A DNA stretch of 64,000 bases from Neorhizobium huautlense (lineage in GTDB: Bacteria > Pseudomonadota > Alphaproteobacteria > Rhizobiales > Rhizobiaceae), in contig NZ_JAUSRF010000017.1 of assembly GCF_030811685.1 (NCBI RefSeq), positions 42,941 through 106,940 on the forward strand, written 5' to 3'. This document shows positions 8,300-17,324 of the stretch, piece after piece (positions within the stretch are counted from its first letter, which is position 1; every line of letters begins with the position of its first letter). A program made the position numbers and the translations under genes. The notes beneath the pieces are model-generated. The model saw only the letters and a list, made by a program, of their open reading frames with translations. It made no database searches and had not been told where the DNA came from.

Positions 8300-8886
8300 G
8301 GCCGAAATCCCGTCCGGTCCGCCTCGGTAATCTCGCGAATGATCCGGCAGGGCACACCGGCGGCAATCACCCCGGCCGGCACGTCCTTCGTGACGACGCT
8401 GCCGGAGCCGATGATGGCCCCGTCTCCGATCGTCACGCCCTGATTGATGTGCACACCGGCGCCGATCCAGACCCGGTTGCCGATTTTGACCGGTTTTGCG
8501 TAACAGCCGCCCGCGGCGCGCTCTCCCGCATCGATGGCGTGGTTGGACGTGTAGATGCCGACCCTTGGCCCAAAGAGAACGTCGTCGCCGATCTCGATAC
8601 CGCCGCCATCCAGCATCACGCAGTCGAAATTGGCGTAGAAATTGTTGCCGATGGTGATCTGCTTGCCGAACTCGCAACGGAATGTCGGTTCAAAATGCAC
8701 GCGCTCGCCGACGCTACCCAACAGATCTCGCAGAATGCGCTCACGCTCGGATGGCGTCTTTCCAAAGGTTGCATTGTAGCGGTTGCTCAGGAGAACGGCA
8801 TCCTCGCGCGCCTTCAGGAGTTCCGGCGTCAGGTCGTTGTACATGATGCCGGAACGAATGATGTCGAACTGTTCGTCGAGTGTCAT
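8296..8886 (-). CDS. Sugar O-acetyltransferase (maltose/nodulation acetyltransferase family)
   Basis: The 196-residue enzyme has the N-terminal Mac domain (YNDLTPELLKAREDAVLLSNRYN) and then a left-handed beta helix built of hexapeptide repeats (IGNNFYANFDCVMLDGG, IGDDVLFGPRVGIYTSNHAID, IGNRVWIGAGVHINQGVTIGDGAIIGSGSVVTKDVP). The histidine of TSNHAID is the expected catalytic base. It would transfer acetyl from acetyl-CoA to a sugar hydroxyl in the cytoplasm; NodL is in the same family, but assignment to Nod factor is not warranted. The ATG at 8886 is chosen over GTG at 8892 because AGGAG lies nine bases ahead of it. The stop lies in the adjacent palindromic element. Confidence 0.9.
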   Translation of the reverse strand: MTLDEQFDIIRSGIMYNDLTPELLKAREDAVLLSNRYNATFGKTPSERERILRDLLGSVGERVHFEPTFRCEFGKQITIGNNFYANFDCVMLDGGGIEIGDDVLFGPRVGIYTSNHAIDAGERAAGGCYAKPVKIGNRVWIGAGVHINQGVTIGDGAIIGSGSVVTKDVPAGVIAAGVPCRIIREITEADRTGFRP

Positions 8887-8972
8887 GGGCACGGTCTCCT
8901 GTTCTGATCGGGATCCTGCCTAAAGTCGGCGGATGAATGTGTGGTGAACACTTGATCGACATGGGACAAACG

Positions 8973-9006
8973 AAAACGGCCGCAGACGTTCGCCTGCGGC
9001 CGTTTT
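8973..9006 (-). terminator. Terminator of the chemoreceptor gene
   Basis: A perfect 13-bp GC-rich stem (8973-8985 with 8994-9006) with an 8-base loop lies 40 bases after the chemoreceptor stop codon. The stem ends in a T-run when read on the minus strand. Confidence 0.85.
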
Positions 9007-9046
9007 GTTCGTTACACACCGGCGGCAGCACCGCCGGCAAGCTGTC

Positions 9047-10993
9047 TTAGAATTCCTGCCAGTCGTTGGCCTGGTTATCGACAGCGAGAGCGGCATTGCC
9101 GGAAAACGCGGTCGCGACCTTGCTGGCCAGCTTGCGGGCAGGGGAGGCAACCGGGCGTGCCGAGTGCTGTGCTGCCGGGCGGGTCACTGCTGCAACCTGC
9201 TGCATGCGGGCATGCGACAGCTTGAACTGGGCGAGCAGGGCGTTCAGCGCGGCGGCATCGCGGGCAAGGCCGTGGCTTGCAGCGGTCTGTTCTTCCACCA
9301 TGGCGGCGTTCTTCTGGGTATCCTGATCCATCGCGTTGACCGCGGTGTTGATCTGCTGGAGACCGGAAGACTGTTCTTGTGCCGATTCAACGATGGCGTT
9401 GACGTTGCGGTTGATCTCCTGGACCTCGGTCACGATCGTCTGCAATGCCTTGCCGGTTTCGCCGACGAGGTGAACACCGTTCTGGACCTGCTGGTTCGAG
9501 GCGGTGATCAGCGTCTTGATTTCCTTGGCGGCGTTTGCGGAGCGCTGGGCCAGTTCGCGGACTTCCTGGGCGACGACGGCAAAACCCTTGCCGGCTTCAC
9601 CAGCGCGCGCCGCTTCGACGCCTGCGTTCAGGGCAAGCAGGTTGGTCTGGAAGGCGATGTCGTCGATGACGCCGATGATGTTGCCGATCTCGCCTGAAGA
9701 CTTCTCGATCTGCTCCATCGCCTTGACGGCGTTCTGGACCACTTCACCGGACTTTTCTGCGCCCTGACGGGTGCGGGCAACCAGCGAGCCGGCTTCCTGA
9801 GCGCGACGGGCGGCGTCCTTCACCGTGGTGGTGATTTCTTCCAGTGCAGCTGCGGTCTCTTCGATCGAGGCTGCCTGCTGTTCGGTGCGCTTGGCCAGAT
9901 CGTCTGCGGCCGACTTGATCTCGCCGGAGCCGGCTTCGATGCTGCGGGCGTTGGCGGCGACGTCTTCAAGGGCTGCCTGAAGCTTCGAAGCAGAGGCGTT
10001 GAAGTCGTTGCGGACGCCGTCGAGAGACGCAGCGAACGAACGGTCGATGCGGTGCGAAACGTTACCGTCTGCGAGGTTGGAGAGCGCTTCGGCAAGGCTG
10101 TCGACAGCGAACTTGACGTCGGCGGCTTCGCGGGCCTTTGCGGCTTCGCGGTCGATGCGTTCCTGTTCCGACAGGCTGCGATTGTCTTCGGCTTCCTGCT
10201 CCAGACGCTGACGCTCCAGCGCGTTGTCGCGGAAGATGGCGACGGCTTCAGCCATCTGGCCGATTTCGTCCTTGCGGTCGAGACCGTCGATCTCTTCGCG
10301 GGTTTCGCCTGATGCCAGCGACGCCATGCGTTCACGCAGGCGCGCCATCGGCGCGGTGATGCCCTTCTGGGCAATCGTCAGCGCCAGCACGATGGCAATG
10401 GCGATGCCGACCAGCATGCCGATGATGGCGAACTGGATGGTCGAGGACACTTCGGCCGAAAGGGCGTCACCGCCATTCTTGATCAGGTCGGCCATGGCGC
10501 CGTTGCTGGCACCGAATTTGGGCGACAGTTCAACGATGGCCTTGTCGAGGTCTGCCGAGAGCGTCGTCACCTTGGCGGTGTCACCTGCGGCATGTGCCTT
10601 CAGGAGGTCGTCGCCGATTGCCTTCAGCTTGTCGGCGCCGGCGAGCAGTTCGTCGGTTGCAGCCTGGCGGCTGGGAACGAGGCCGGGCACTTGGGCCAGT
10701 CGACCACGGGCACCGGTGATTTCCTTGCCGAAACGCTCGGCAAAATCCTTGAAGGCCGGGGACTGCGGGTCCTGTGCCAGCGCGCGGCTGAGCCAGGTCG
10801 TTGCCGTCCACATGCCGGCTGCACCGCGCGGAACGAAGGTCGCTGCCGTGCTCTCGTTCTGCAGGAAATGCGAATAGGACTGGTTGGCGGCACTAAAACG
10901 CTGGGTAACGAAAAGAAGGCCGGCGAGCGAGATGACGCCGAGGATGGCGATTGCCATCAGAAATTTTGTCTTGATCTTCAAATTCTTGAGCAT
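9047..10993 (-). CDS. Methyl-accepting chemotaxis protein
   Basis: The 648-residue receptor has a first membrane helix at about 10-30, a periplasmic helical sensor to about 185, a second membrane helix (FAIIGMLVGIAIAIVLALTIA), a HAMP domain, a second HAMP-like segment (VDSLAEALSNLADGNVSHRI) and the cytoplasmic signalling hairpin with the conserved tip (DDIAFQTNLLALNAGVEAAR). It ends in NDWQEF, matching the C-terminal pentapeptide that tethers CheR/CheB. Glutamate-rich methylation helices are present. No chemotaxis operon is nearby, so it is an orphan receptor gene. The ligand is not predictable. Confidence 0.95.
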   Translation of the reverse strand: MLKNLKIKTKFLMAIAILGVISLAGLLFVTQRFSAANQSYSHFLQNESTAATFVPRGAAGMWTATTWLSRALAQDPQSPAFKDFAERFGKEITGARGRLAQVPGLVPSRQAATDELLAGADKLKAIGDDLLKAHAAGDTAKVTTLSADLDKAIVELSPKFGASNGAMADLIKNGGDALSAEVSSTIQFAIIGMLVGIAIAIVLALTIAQKGITAPMARLRERMASLASGETREEIDGLDRKDEIGQMAEAVAIFRDNALERQRLEQEAEDNRSLSEQERIDREAAKAREAADVKFAVDSLAEALSNLADGNVSHRIDRSFAASLDGVRNDFNASASKLQAALEDVAANARSIEAGSGEIKSAADDLAKRTEQQAASIEETAAALEEITTTVKDAARRAQEAGSLVARTRQGAEKSGEVVQNAVKAMEQIEKSSGEIGNIIGVIDDIAFQTNLLALNAGVEAARAGEAGKGFAVVAQEVRELAQRSANAAKEIKTLITASNQQVQNGVHLVGETGKALQTIVTEVQEINRNVNAIVESAQEQSSGLQQINTAVNAMDQDTQKNAAMVEEQTAASHGLARDAAALNALLAQFKLSHARMQQVAAVTRPAAQHSARPVASPARKLASKVATAFSGNAALAVDNQANDWQEF

Positions 10994-11347
10994 CGGATAG
11001 CCTCAGAAGCACGCTGAAGGAACGCAAGAGCAGCGGCGGAAAAGGGAATGCAGGAATCGTCTTGATTTTAAGACGGCGCGCATCATGCGCGCCCCCGGCG
11101 ACCGGACCGATCGCAATGTCCTGACGCGGAAAATAGGTGTATTGTCATAAGAAAATCTTACACTTGCTGCGGTGCATCACAATTCTGGACGAATTGCCGC
11201 GGCGTGCCACTTTTTCGCCTGATTTTCATAACCGCGTAACCATCTGCGCAGTAGGCAATCCTTTGTTTGTTGCAGTGCACAAGGTTTCGCCGGTACATCC
11301 TGCACCGGGTCATGTTCAGGCCTCCCTCAGCGCTGGGGCAAATTGAT
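10994..11347. other. Intergenic region between chemoreceptor and SMP-30 genes
   Basis: The 354 bases separate divergent genes. They contain a perfect 8-bp hairpin (GGCGCGCA/TGCGCGCC, 11075-11082 and 11086-11093), about 80 bases upstream of the chemoreceptor start, probably in its 5' untranslated region. No ORF or RNA gene is convincing. Promoters for both genes are expected here but I cannot place them confidently. Confidence 0.5.
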
Positions 11348-12430
11348 ATGAAATCAAAAAAATCCGTTTTCGAAGGGCCTTTTAACGTGGATCTTACCCG
11401 CCGTAACATCATGTCGCTGGGCGTTGCCGCCGCGGCAACCGCCGTCACCACCAAGATTGCCTCTGCACAGGCCATCGGCTTCACCCCGAGCCCGATCTAT
11501 CCCGATCCGGCCATTCAGGTTCTTGATCCGAGCTTTGCAAAGTACCGCATCGCCAGCTCTTCGCTGGAGCAGGTTGCCACCGGCGCCCGTTGGCTGGAAG
11601 GCCCGGTCTATTTCGGCGACGGCAAATATCTGCTGGTCAGCGATATCCCGAACAACCGCGTCATGAAATATGACGAAACCAACGAGACCTGGAGCGTTTT
11701 CGACGCCAACTCGAACTACGCGAACGGCCATTGCCGTGACCGCCAGGGTCGCCTGATCTCCTGCGAGCATCTGACACGCCGCGTTACCCGCACGGAATAT
11801 GACGGTTCGATCACCGTTCTCGCCGACAACTACAAGGGCAAGAAGCTGAACTCGCCGAACGATGTGGTCTGCAAGTCCGACGGCTCGATCTGGTTCACGG
11901 ACCCGCCGTTCGGTATTGGCGGTGCGTGGGAAGGCGAAAAGGCGGAAGCCGAGCTGCCGCATTCGGTCTATCGCATCTCGCCGGATGGCAAGTTGAACCT
12001 CGTCACCGATGAGCTGAAGGGTCCGAACGGACTGGCTTTCTCCGAAGACGAAAAGAAGCTTTACATCGTCGAAGGTCGTGCCCAGCCTTACCGCATCGTC
12101 TGGTCCTATGACGTCGGCAAGGACGGCTTCACGCTGACCAACAAGAAGGCGCTGATCACCGCCGACGACAATGGTGGCCTGGACGGTTTTCGCGTCGATG
12201 TCGACGGCAATCTGTGGTGCGGCTGGGGCTCTTCGGGCGCCGCCGGTGCGAAGCCGGAAGACCTCAACGGCGTGAAGGTGTTCAACAAGGAAGGCAAGGC
12301 AATCGGCTTCATCAAGCTGCCGGAGCGTTGCGCCAACCTCACCTTCGGTGGCCCAAAGAAGAACCGCCTTTACATGGCATCCAGCCATTCGGTTTACGCG
12401 CTTTATGTGGAAACCCACGGCGCGGTCTGA
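11348..12430 (+). CDS. Tat-exported SMP-30/gluconolactonase family protein
   Basis: The 360-residue protein has a twin-arginine signal (DLTRRNIMSLGVAAAATAV) with cleavage probably after SAQA. The rest is a six-bladed propeller of the SMP-30/gluconolaconase/LRE family: WLEGPVYFGDGKYLLVSDIPNNRV, SPNDVVCKSDGSIWFTDPPFGI, GPNGLAFSEDEKKLYIVE and LDGFRVDVDGNLW. The blade motifs supply the E, N and D ligands of the divalent metal. It probably hydrolyses a sugar lactone in the periplasm; Tat export fits a folded metalloenzyme. The frame is open upstream, but the ATG at 11348 places the RR motif near residue 18, the usual spacing. Confidence 0.9.
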   Translation: MKSKKSVFEGPFNVDLTRRNIMSLGVAAAATAVTTKIASAQAIGFTPSPIYPDPAIQVLDPSFAKYRIASSSLEQVATGARWLEGPVYFGDGKYLLVSDIPNNRVMKYDETNETWSVFDANSNYANGHCRDRQGRLISCEHLTRRVTRTEYDGSITVLADNYKGKKLNSPNDVVCKSDGSIWFTDPPFGIGGAWEGEKAEAELPHSVYRISPDGKLNLVTDELKGPNGLAFSEDEKKLYIVEGRAQPYRIVWSYDVGKDGFTLTNKKALITADDNGGLDGFRVDVDGNLWCGWGSSGAAGAKPEDLNGVKVFNKEGKAIGFIKLPERCANLTFGGPKKNRLYMASSHSVYALYVETHGAV

Positions 12431-12448
12431 TCTGCCTGTGACCGAATG

Positions 12449-12481
12449 ACGGGGCCGGACCGGTGAACGGTCCGGCCCCGT
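12449..12481 (+). terminator. Terminator after the SMP-30 gene
   Basis: A 14-bp perfect GC-rich stem (12449-12462 with 12468-12481) and 5-base loop start 19 bases after the stop codon, followed by TCTCATTTTT. Confidence 0.85.
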
Positions 12482-12551
12482 TCTCATTTTTGCGTGCGCA
12501 TTGTCGGTTCTGCCGTTACTTCTGCGTCTTCCAGCGGAGAAGGAGAAAACG

Positions 12552-12941
12552 ATGCTTTATGCCATTCTGTGTTATGCCCATGAGGAAACCGTGTTCGCCT
12601 GGTCGAGGGAGGAAGAGGCCGCCGTCATGGAAAAACTCCATGCTGTGCAGGCGCCTCTGGAAAAGGCCGGCAAGCTAGGGCCTGTCGGGCGGCTGATGCC
12701 GACCACGGCGGCGACCACCGTGCGCAAGGGACGCGACGAGCCACTGGTGCTCGATGGTCCGTTTGCCGAAACCAAGGAAGTGCTGCTCGGATTCTACACG
12801 GTGGATTTCGAGACGCTGGACGAGGCCGTTGCCTTCGCCAAGGATCTGTCGGCGGTCAATCCGGGCTCCAGTTCCTATGAGATCCGGCCGTTCTACGTCT
12901 TCCATCCGGGGCAGATTACCGCGTCAGAGGCGATCGTATGA
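12552..12941 (+). CDS. YCII/DGPF-domain protein
   Basis: The 129-residue protein is a single YCII-type ferredoxin-like domain with the signature DGPFAETKE near residue 72-80 and a C-terminal EIRPFYVF strand. The start at 12552 is set by AAGGAG eleven bases upstream. DGPF proteins are typically encoded beside ECF sigma factors with long C-terminal extensions, exactly as here: the sigma gene begins in the ATGA overlap with this stop. The molecular function is unknown; it may be the controlled target or a partner of the sigma factor. Confidence 0.9.
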   Translation: MLYAILCYAHEETVFAWSREEEAAVMEKLHAVQAPLEKAGKLGPVGRLMPTTAATTVRKGRDEPLVLDGPFAETKEVLLGFYTVDFETLDEAVAFAKDLSAVNPGSSSYEIRPFYVFHPGQITASEAIV

Positions 12942-14212
12942 CCGATATCGGCTGGATCGAGCTGGCGTTGACCGCGGCACGGCCGCAGGCGCTGGGCGCT
13001 TTGCTGCGCTATTTCCGCGATCTCGATACGGCGGAAGAGGCGTTTCAGGAAGCCTGCCTGCGTGCCGTCCGCACCTGGCCGGACAAGGGCGCACCGCGTG
13101 ATCCGGCCGCCTGGCTGATCCTTGTCGGCCGCAACAGCGGCGTCGATCAGATCCGCAAACGGGCGAAAAACGAACCGCTGCCGGAAGAGGCTGCCTTTTC
13201 CGACCTGTCCGATGCGGAAGAGGATATCGCCGACCGGCTCGACAATGCGCATTACCGTGACGACATCCTGCGGCTGATGTTCGTCTGCTGCCATCCCGAC
13301 CTGCCCAATACGCAGCAGATCGCGCTTTCGCTGCGCATCGTATCCGGCCTCACCGTGCCGCAGATCGCCAAGGCGTTTCTGGTGTCGGATGCGGCGATGG
13401 AACAGCGTATTACCCGCGCCAAGGCACGCATCGCCAGGGCGCAGAGCGACAACACTCCAGGTGACAAGGGTGTTGTCGGTTTCGAGGCGCCGGATGCCTA
13501 CGAGCGCGCGGCGCGGCTGAAAACCGTGGCAGCGATGATCTATCTCGTCTTCAACGAGGGATATTCGTCCGGCGTCAACAAACCCGACAGCATCATGTTT
13601 TGCGAGGAGGCGATCCGGCTGGTGCGCATTCTTCTGCGCATATTCCCGTCCGAGGCGGAAATCATGGGCCTTGCTACGCTGATGCTGCTGCAGCATTCCC
13701 GCGCCGGTGCCCGTTTCGATAATGCCGGCCAGATCATTCTGCTGGAAGATCAGGATCGCTCGCTTTGGGACAAAAAGCTGACCGCCGAGGCGCTTGCCAT
13801 GCTCGACAAGGCCGTGCGTCACAGGAGCGGTGGTCCCTACCAGTTGCAGGCGGCGATCGCCGCCCTTCATGCCCGCGCGGAAAAATTCGAGGACACCGAC
13901 TGGTGGCAGATCGATCTGCTTTATCAGGCGCTGGAGCATTTGCAGCCATCGCCGGTCGTCACGCTCAATCGCGCCGTTGCCGTGTCGAAGGCGGAAGGGC
14001 CGCAGGAGGCTTTGGCGCTGATCGAAACAGTGGCAGGTCCGCTCGACGGCTATTTCTACTTTCACGGCGTGCGTGGCGGTCTGCTGATGCAGTCCGGTCA
14101 GACGGCCGAGGCGCGCGAAGCCTTCGATCGCGCCATCGCTCTTGCCAATTCACCGGCGGAAGCGGCGCATATCCGCATGCAGATCGATAAATTGGGCGAG
14201 GTTGGAACATAG
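12938..14212 (+). CDS. ECF sigma factor of the ECF42 type (C-terminal TPR-like extension)
   Basis: The 424-residue protein carries sigma region 2 (about 10-75, LLRYFRDLDTAEEAFQEACL) and region 4 (about 115-160, SGLTVPQIAKAFLVSDAAME, helix-turn-helix). A long helical extension to the C-terminus includes a conserved FNEGYSSG patch, followed by TPR-like repeats (ALEHLQPSPVVTLNRAVAVS; LLMQSGQTAEAREAFDRAIA). ECF42 factors have this architecture, lack an anti-sigma factor and pair with DGPF proteins; all three features hold here. The start overlaps the YCII gene by four bases (ATGA). Confidence 0.93.
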   Translation: MTDIGWIELALTAARPQALGALLRYFRDLDTAEEAFQEACLRAVRTWPDKGAPRDPAAWLILVGRNSGVDQIRKRAKNEPLPEEAAFSDLSDAEEDIADRLDNAHYRDDILRLMFVCCHPDLPNTQQIALSLRIVSGLTVPQIAKAFLVSDAAMEQRITRAKARIARAQSDNTPGDKGVVGFEAPDAYERAARLKTVAAMIYLVFNEGYSSGVNKPDSIMFCEEAIRLVRILLRIFPSEAEIMGLATLMLLQHSRAGARFDNAGQIILLEDQDRSLWDKKLTAEALAMLDKAVRHRSGGPYQLQAAIAALHARAEKFEDTDWWQIDLLYQALEHLQPSPVVTLNRAVAVSKAEGPQEALALIETVAGPLDGYFYFHGVRGGLLMQSGQTAEAREAFDRAIALANSPAEAAHIRMQIDKLGEVGT

Positions 14213-14388
14213 CGGTAATTCTCGGCGGGTCTTCGTTTATTCAGACAGAAACGCTGCATCTTCTGTGATCTTGAGCCTTGAAAAATATCAGCTTTGTCGA
14301 AAGATGATTGCAATGCTCTTGTTTGTGTCGGCGAGATGAGTCTATAGGGCGCCAACGTTTTCGCATCTCCTAAACAGGAACTCTCCTC

Positions 14389-15411
14389 GTGAATGCAATG
14401 AAATCCCTTCTGGCCGCCAGCGGCCTGTGTGCCGCAATCGGTTTTGCTGTCACATCTGCCGAAGCTTCGACCAAATACCCTCTGACAGTGGACAATTGCG
14501 GAGCGCAGGTCACCTTCGAGAAGGCGCCGGAACGGGCAATCGGCCTTGGTCAGAACAGCGCGGAAATCCTTCTGTTGCTCGGCCTTGAAGACAAGATGGT
14601 CGGCACGGCATTCTGGCCGACCAAGGTGCTGCCGCAGCTCGAGGCGGCCAATGCCAAGGTCAAGCTTCTGACCGTCGAATTCCCGACATTCGAAAGCCTG
14701 TTGGCGCAGAACCCGGATTTTGTCGCCGCATCGCTGCCAACCCTGATCGGCCCCACCAGCAAGGTCGCCAAGCGCGAGGATTTCGACAAGGTCGGCGTGG
14801 CCAGCTACATTTCTCCGAGCACCTGCCTCTCGACCGAAAAGGTCAAGAACGAATATGGCAGCCGTGACCAGATGTGGACCATGGATCTGCTCTACAAGGA
14901 AATCGAAGAGCTTGCTGAGATCTTCGACGTTTCCGACCGCGGCGAGGCCGTGATCGCTGACTTCAAGAAGCGCGAAGCCGCCCTGCGTTCGAGCGTTTCG
15001 AAGGATGGCAAGCAGCTTTCCTACGTTTTCTGGTTCTCCAGCCCGTCGCCATCCGCCGACGCCTATCTTGGCGGCAAGAACGGCGCCTCCGGCTTTATCG
15101 CCGATGTGCTTGGCGGCAAAAACGCCATCGACGCCGAAGCGGAATGGCCGACGCTCGGTTGGGAAAGCATCATTGCTTCCAACCCGGATGTCATCGTTGT
15201 TGCCAGTCTCGACCGTAACCGTTGGGAACTCGACAAGCCGGAAGCCAAGATCAACTTCCTGACCACCGACCCGGCTGTCAGCCAACTTGATGCCGTCAAG
15301 AACGAGGCCATTTTCGTTATGGACGGTGCGGCGATGAACCCGACCGTGCGCACGATCTACGGCGCCGAGCAGGTCGCCGAGCAGATGAAAGCTCTTGGTC
15401 TCCTCAAGTGA
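14389..15411 (+). CDS. FecB/BtuF-type ABC transporter substrate-binding protein
   Basis: The 340-residue precursor has a signal peptide ending SAEA. It has the two-lobed TroA-type fold: VTFEKAPERAIGLGQNSAEILLLLG at the start of lobe 1, TFESLLAQNPDFVAA, then a long helix and NAIDAEAEWPTLGWESIIASNPDVIVVA in lobe 2. It would deliver a metal chelate (ferric siderophore, haem or corrinoid) to the permease encoded next. GTG at 14389 is chosen over ATG at 14398 because AGGAA is eight bases ahead of the former. The stop overlaps the permease start (GTGA). I found no Irr-type box or cobalamin riboswitch upstream, so the substrate is open. Confidence 0.88.
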   Translation: MNAMKSLLAASGLCAAIGFAVTSAEASTKYPLTVDNCGAQVTFEKAPERAIGLGQNSAEILLLLGLEDKMVGTAFWPTKVLPQLEAANAKVKLLTVEFPTFESLLAQNPDFVAASLPTLIGPTSKVAKREDFDKVGVASYISPSTCLSTEKVKNEYGSRDQMWTMDLLYKEIEELAEIFDVSDRGEAVIADFKKREAALRSSVSKDGKQLSYVFWFSSPSPSADAYLGGKNGASGFIADVLGGKNAIDAEAEWPTLGWESIIASNPDVIVVASLDRNRWELDKPEAKINFLTTDPAVSQLDAVKNEAIFVMDGAAMNPTVRTIYGAEQVAEQMKALGLLK

Positions 15412-16448
15412 GTGAAAGTGGCCGCATAATCCGGCATCTGGCGGTGCTGGCAGCTTTGCTGCTGGCATCGCTTGCCGCCATCGCGCTTGTCGTGGGCATC
15501 AGTGTCGGTATCGGCGATCTGCCGATTCCGCTTTCGACCACCTATGCGGCCATATCCAACCGGCTGGGCTGGACGGCGATTGAACTCAATCGCATCCATG
15601 AAACGGTGATCTGGGATTACCGTCTCAGCCGGGCGCTTGTCGCGGCATTCTGCGGTGCGGGTCTGGCGCTTTCGGGCGCGATCATGCAGTCGCTGCTGCG
15701 CAATCCGCTGGCCGAACCTTATGTGCTCGGCATTTCGGCGGGTGCGTCCACAGGTGCGGTTGCCATCGTCATTCTTGGCCTCGGTGCCGGAACGGTGTCA
15801 CTGTCGGCCGGTGCCTTTGCCGGCGCATTCGCTGCCTTCTTCTTCGTCGCACTGCTTTCGAACGGTACGCGCGGAGGCGCCGACCGCACCATTCTTGCAG
15901 GCGTAGCCGCATCGCAGCTGTTCAATGCCGCCACGTCCTATGTCGTCACCACGGCCGGTAACGCGCAACAGGCGCGCGATGTGATGTTCTGGTTGCTCGG
16001 CAGTTTCGGCGGCGTGCGCTGGCCGGAATTCATGCTGGTGTCGGTCATTGTCGGTTTCGGCCTGATCGTCTGCCTGTTTTACGCCCGCGTGCTCGATGCC
16101 TTTGCCTTTGGTGATGAGGCGGCGTCTTCGCTCGGCGTTAATGTCGGGCGCGCACGCATTCTCCTGTTTGCGCTGACCGCGATGATGACGGCGACCATCG
16201 TCAGCATGGTCGGCACGATCGGTTTCGTTGGTCTCGTTGTGCCGCATGCGGCCCGTTATGTTGTCGGTCCGCTGCATATCCGTCTGCTGCCGGCCTGCGC
16301 CATTGTCGGTGCCATCTTCATGATTCTCGCGGACATTGCCTCTCGTGCGCTCATTCCGCAGCAGGTCCTGCCGATCGGTGTGGTCACCGCGCTTGTCGGC
16401 GTACCGTTCTTTTCCGTCATCCTCTACCGGTTCCAGCGCGCGTCATGA
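15408..16448 (+). CDS. FecCD-type ABC transporter permease
   Basis: The 346-residue inner-membrane protein has about ten helices of the BtuC/FecCD family: RLSRALVAAFCGAGLALSGA, the conserved QSLLRNPLAEPYVLGISAGA, then GFVGLVVPHAARYVVG before the coupling region and LPIGVVTALVGVPFF near the C-terminus. It starts at GTG overlapping the upstream stop by four bases and overlaps the ATPase gene by four bases. Both overlaps indicate tight translational coupling of the three-gene importer. Confidence 0.93.
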   Translation: MSESGRIIRHLAVLAALLLASLAAIALVVGISVGIGDLPIPLSTTYAAISNRLGWTAIELNRIHETVIWDYRLSRALVAAFCGAGLALSGAIMQSLLRNPLAEPYVLGISAGASTGAVAIVILGLGAGTVSLSAGAFAGAFAAFFFVALLSNGTRGGADRTILAGVAASQLFNAATSYVVTTAGNAQQARDVMFWLLGSFGGVRWPEFMLVSVIVGFGLIVCLFYARVLDAFAFGDEAASSLGVNVGRARILLFALTAMMTATIVSMVGTIGFVGLVVPHAARYVVGPLHIRLLPACAIVGAIFMILADIASRALIPQQVLPIGVVTALVGVPFFSVILYRFQRAS

Positions 16449-17206
16449 GTATCAAAACCGACAATCTCGTCTGGAAGATCGGGCGCAAGACAATTCTCGA
16501 CGGCGTATCCTTTGCGGCGAAACCCGGGAAGATGCTCGGCCTGCTCGGTCCCAACGGATCGGGCAAGACCTCGCTCTTGCGCCTTCTTGCCGGATTGAAG
16601 ACACCGCATTCGGGCAGCGTTACGCTCGACGACAGGGATATTCGCAGCATCGGCCGCAAGGCGATGGCGCAACGTGTTGCCTTCGTGGAGCAGCACGCCA
16701 CCACCAACGCCAACCTGTCCGTCATCGATGTGGTGAAGCTCGGGCGTTTCCCGCATCGGTCTATGTTTTCAGGCTGGTCCAAGGTCGATGATACGGCTGT
16801 CGAAGAGGCGCTGGACCGCGCCGGAATGATGGCGAAACGCAATGACCGCTGGCAGAGCCTGTCTGGTGGTGAAAAGCAGCGGGCGCATATCGCCCGTGCG
16901 CTGGCGCAATCGCCGAAAGAGCTCATTCTTGATGAGCCGACCAACCACCTCGACGTTCAGCATCAGATCAGCCTGATGCGGCTTGTTTCCGGCCTGCCTA
17001 TCACCAGCATCATCGCCCTGCACGATCTCAATCACGCGGCGATGTTTTGCGACGAACTCATCATCATGCAACAGGGCAAGATTGTGGCGACCGGTTCGCC
17101 GGAAGATGTCCTTACGCAGGGTCTGTTGAAGGACGTCTTCTGTGTCGAGGCGCGGGTGGAAACCTCGCCGCATCATGACCGGCCGCATATTCATTATCTT
17201 CGCTGA
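16445..17206 (+). CDS. FecE-type ABC transporter ATP-binding protein
   Basis: The 253-residue ATPase has Walker A GPNGSGKTS (about 35-43), the Q-loop VEQHA, the signature LSGGEKQR, Walker B LILDEPTNHLD and the H-loop ALHDLNHA. The ALHDLNHA variant and the overall length are typical of iron-chelate/corrinoid importers (FepC/FecE/BtuD). It is the last gene of the operon and would energise uptake by the upstream permease. Confidence 0.93.
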   Translation: MSIKTDNLVWKIGRKTILDGVSFAAKPGKMLGLLGPNGSGKTSLLRLLAGLKTPHSGSVTLDDRDIRSIGRKAMAQRVAFVEQHATTNANLSVIDVVKLGRFPHRSMFSGWSKVDDTAVEEALDRAGMMAKRNDRWQSLSGGEKQRAHIARALAQSPKELILDEPTNHLDVQHQISLMRLVSGLPITSIIALHDLNHAAMFCDELIIMQQGKIVATGSPEDVLTQGLLKDVFCVEARVETSPHHDRPHIHYLR

Positions 17207-17324
17207 ATGCTTTTTTCAGCACCGTGCGAAGAAAAAACTTTGCCGCTGTCGGTTCCGTCTGTTCTGCTTCGTCCTAGGTTCATCATCCGATGCGATGTTT
17301 TTTGAAACTCAGGAGGAAGAGATC

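Noticed and set aside
8296..8892. GTG at 8892 as start of the acetyltransferase
   Set aside because: The AGGAG is only three bases from GTG but nine from the ATG at 8886, the more usual spacing.
14213..14388. Possible cobalamin riboswitch or iron-response box ahead of the FecB-type gene
   Set aside because: I could not find a B12-box, an Irr-type palindrome or a TGA-N9-TCA iron-response motif; the gap is also short for a cobalamin riboswitch.
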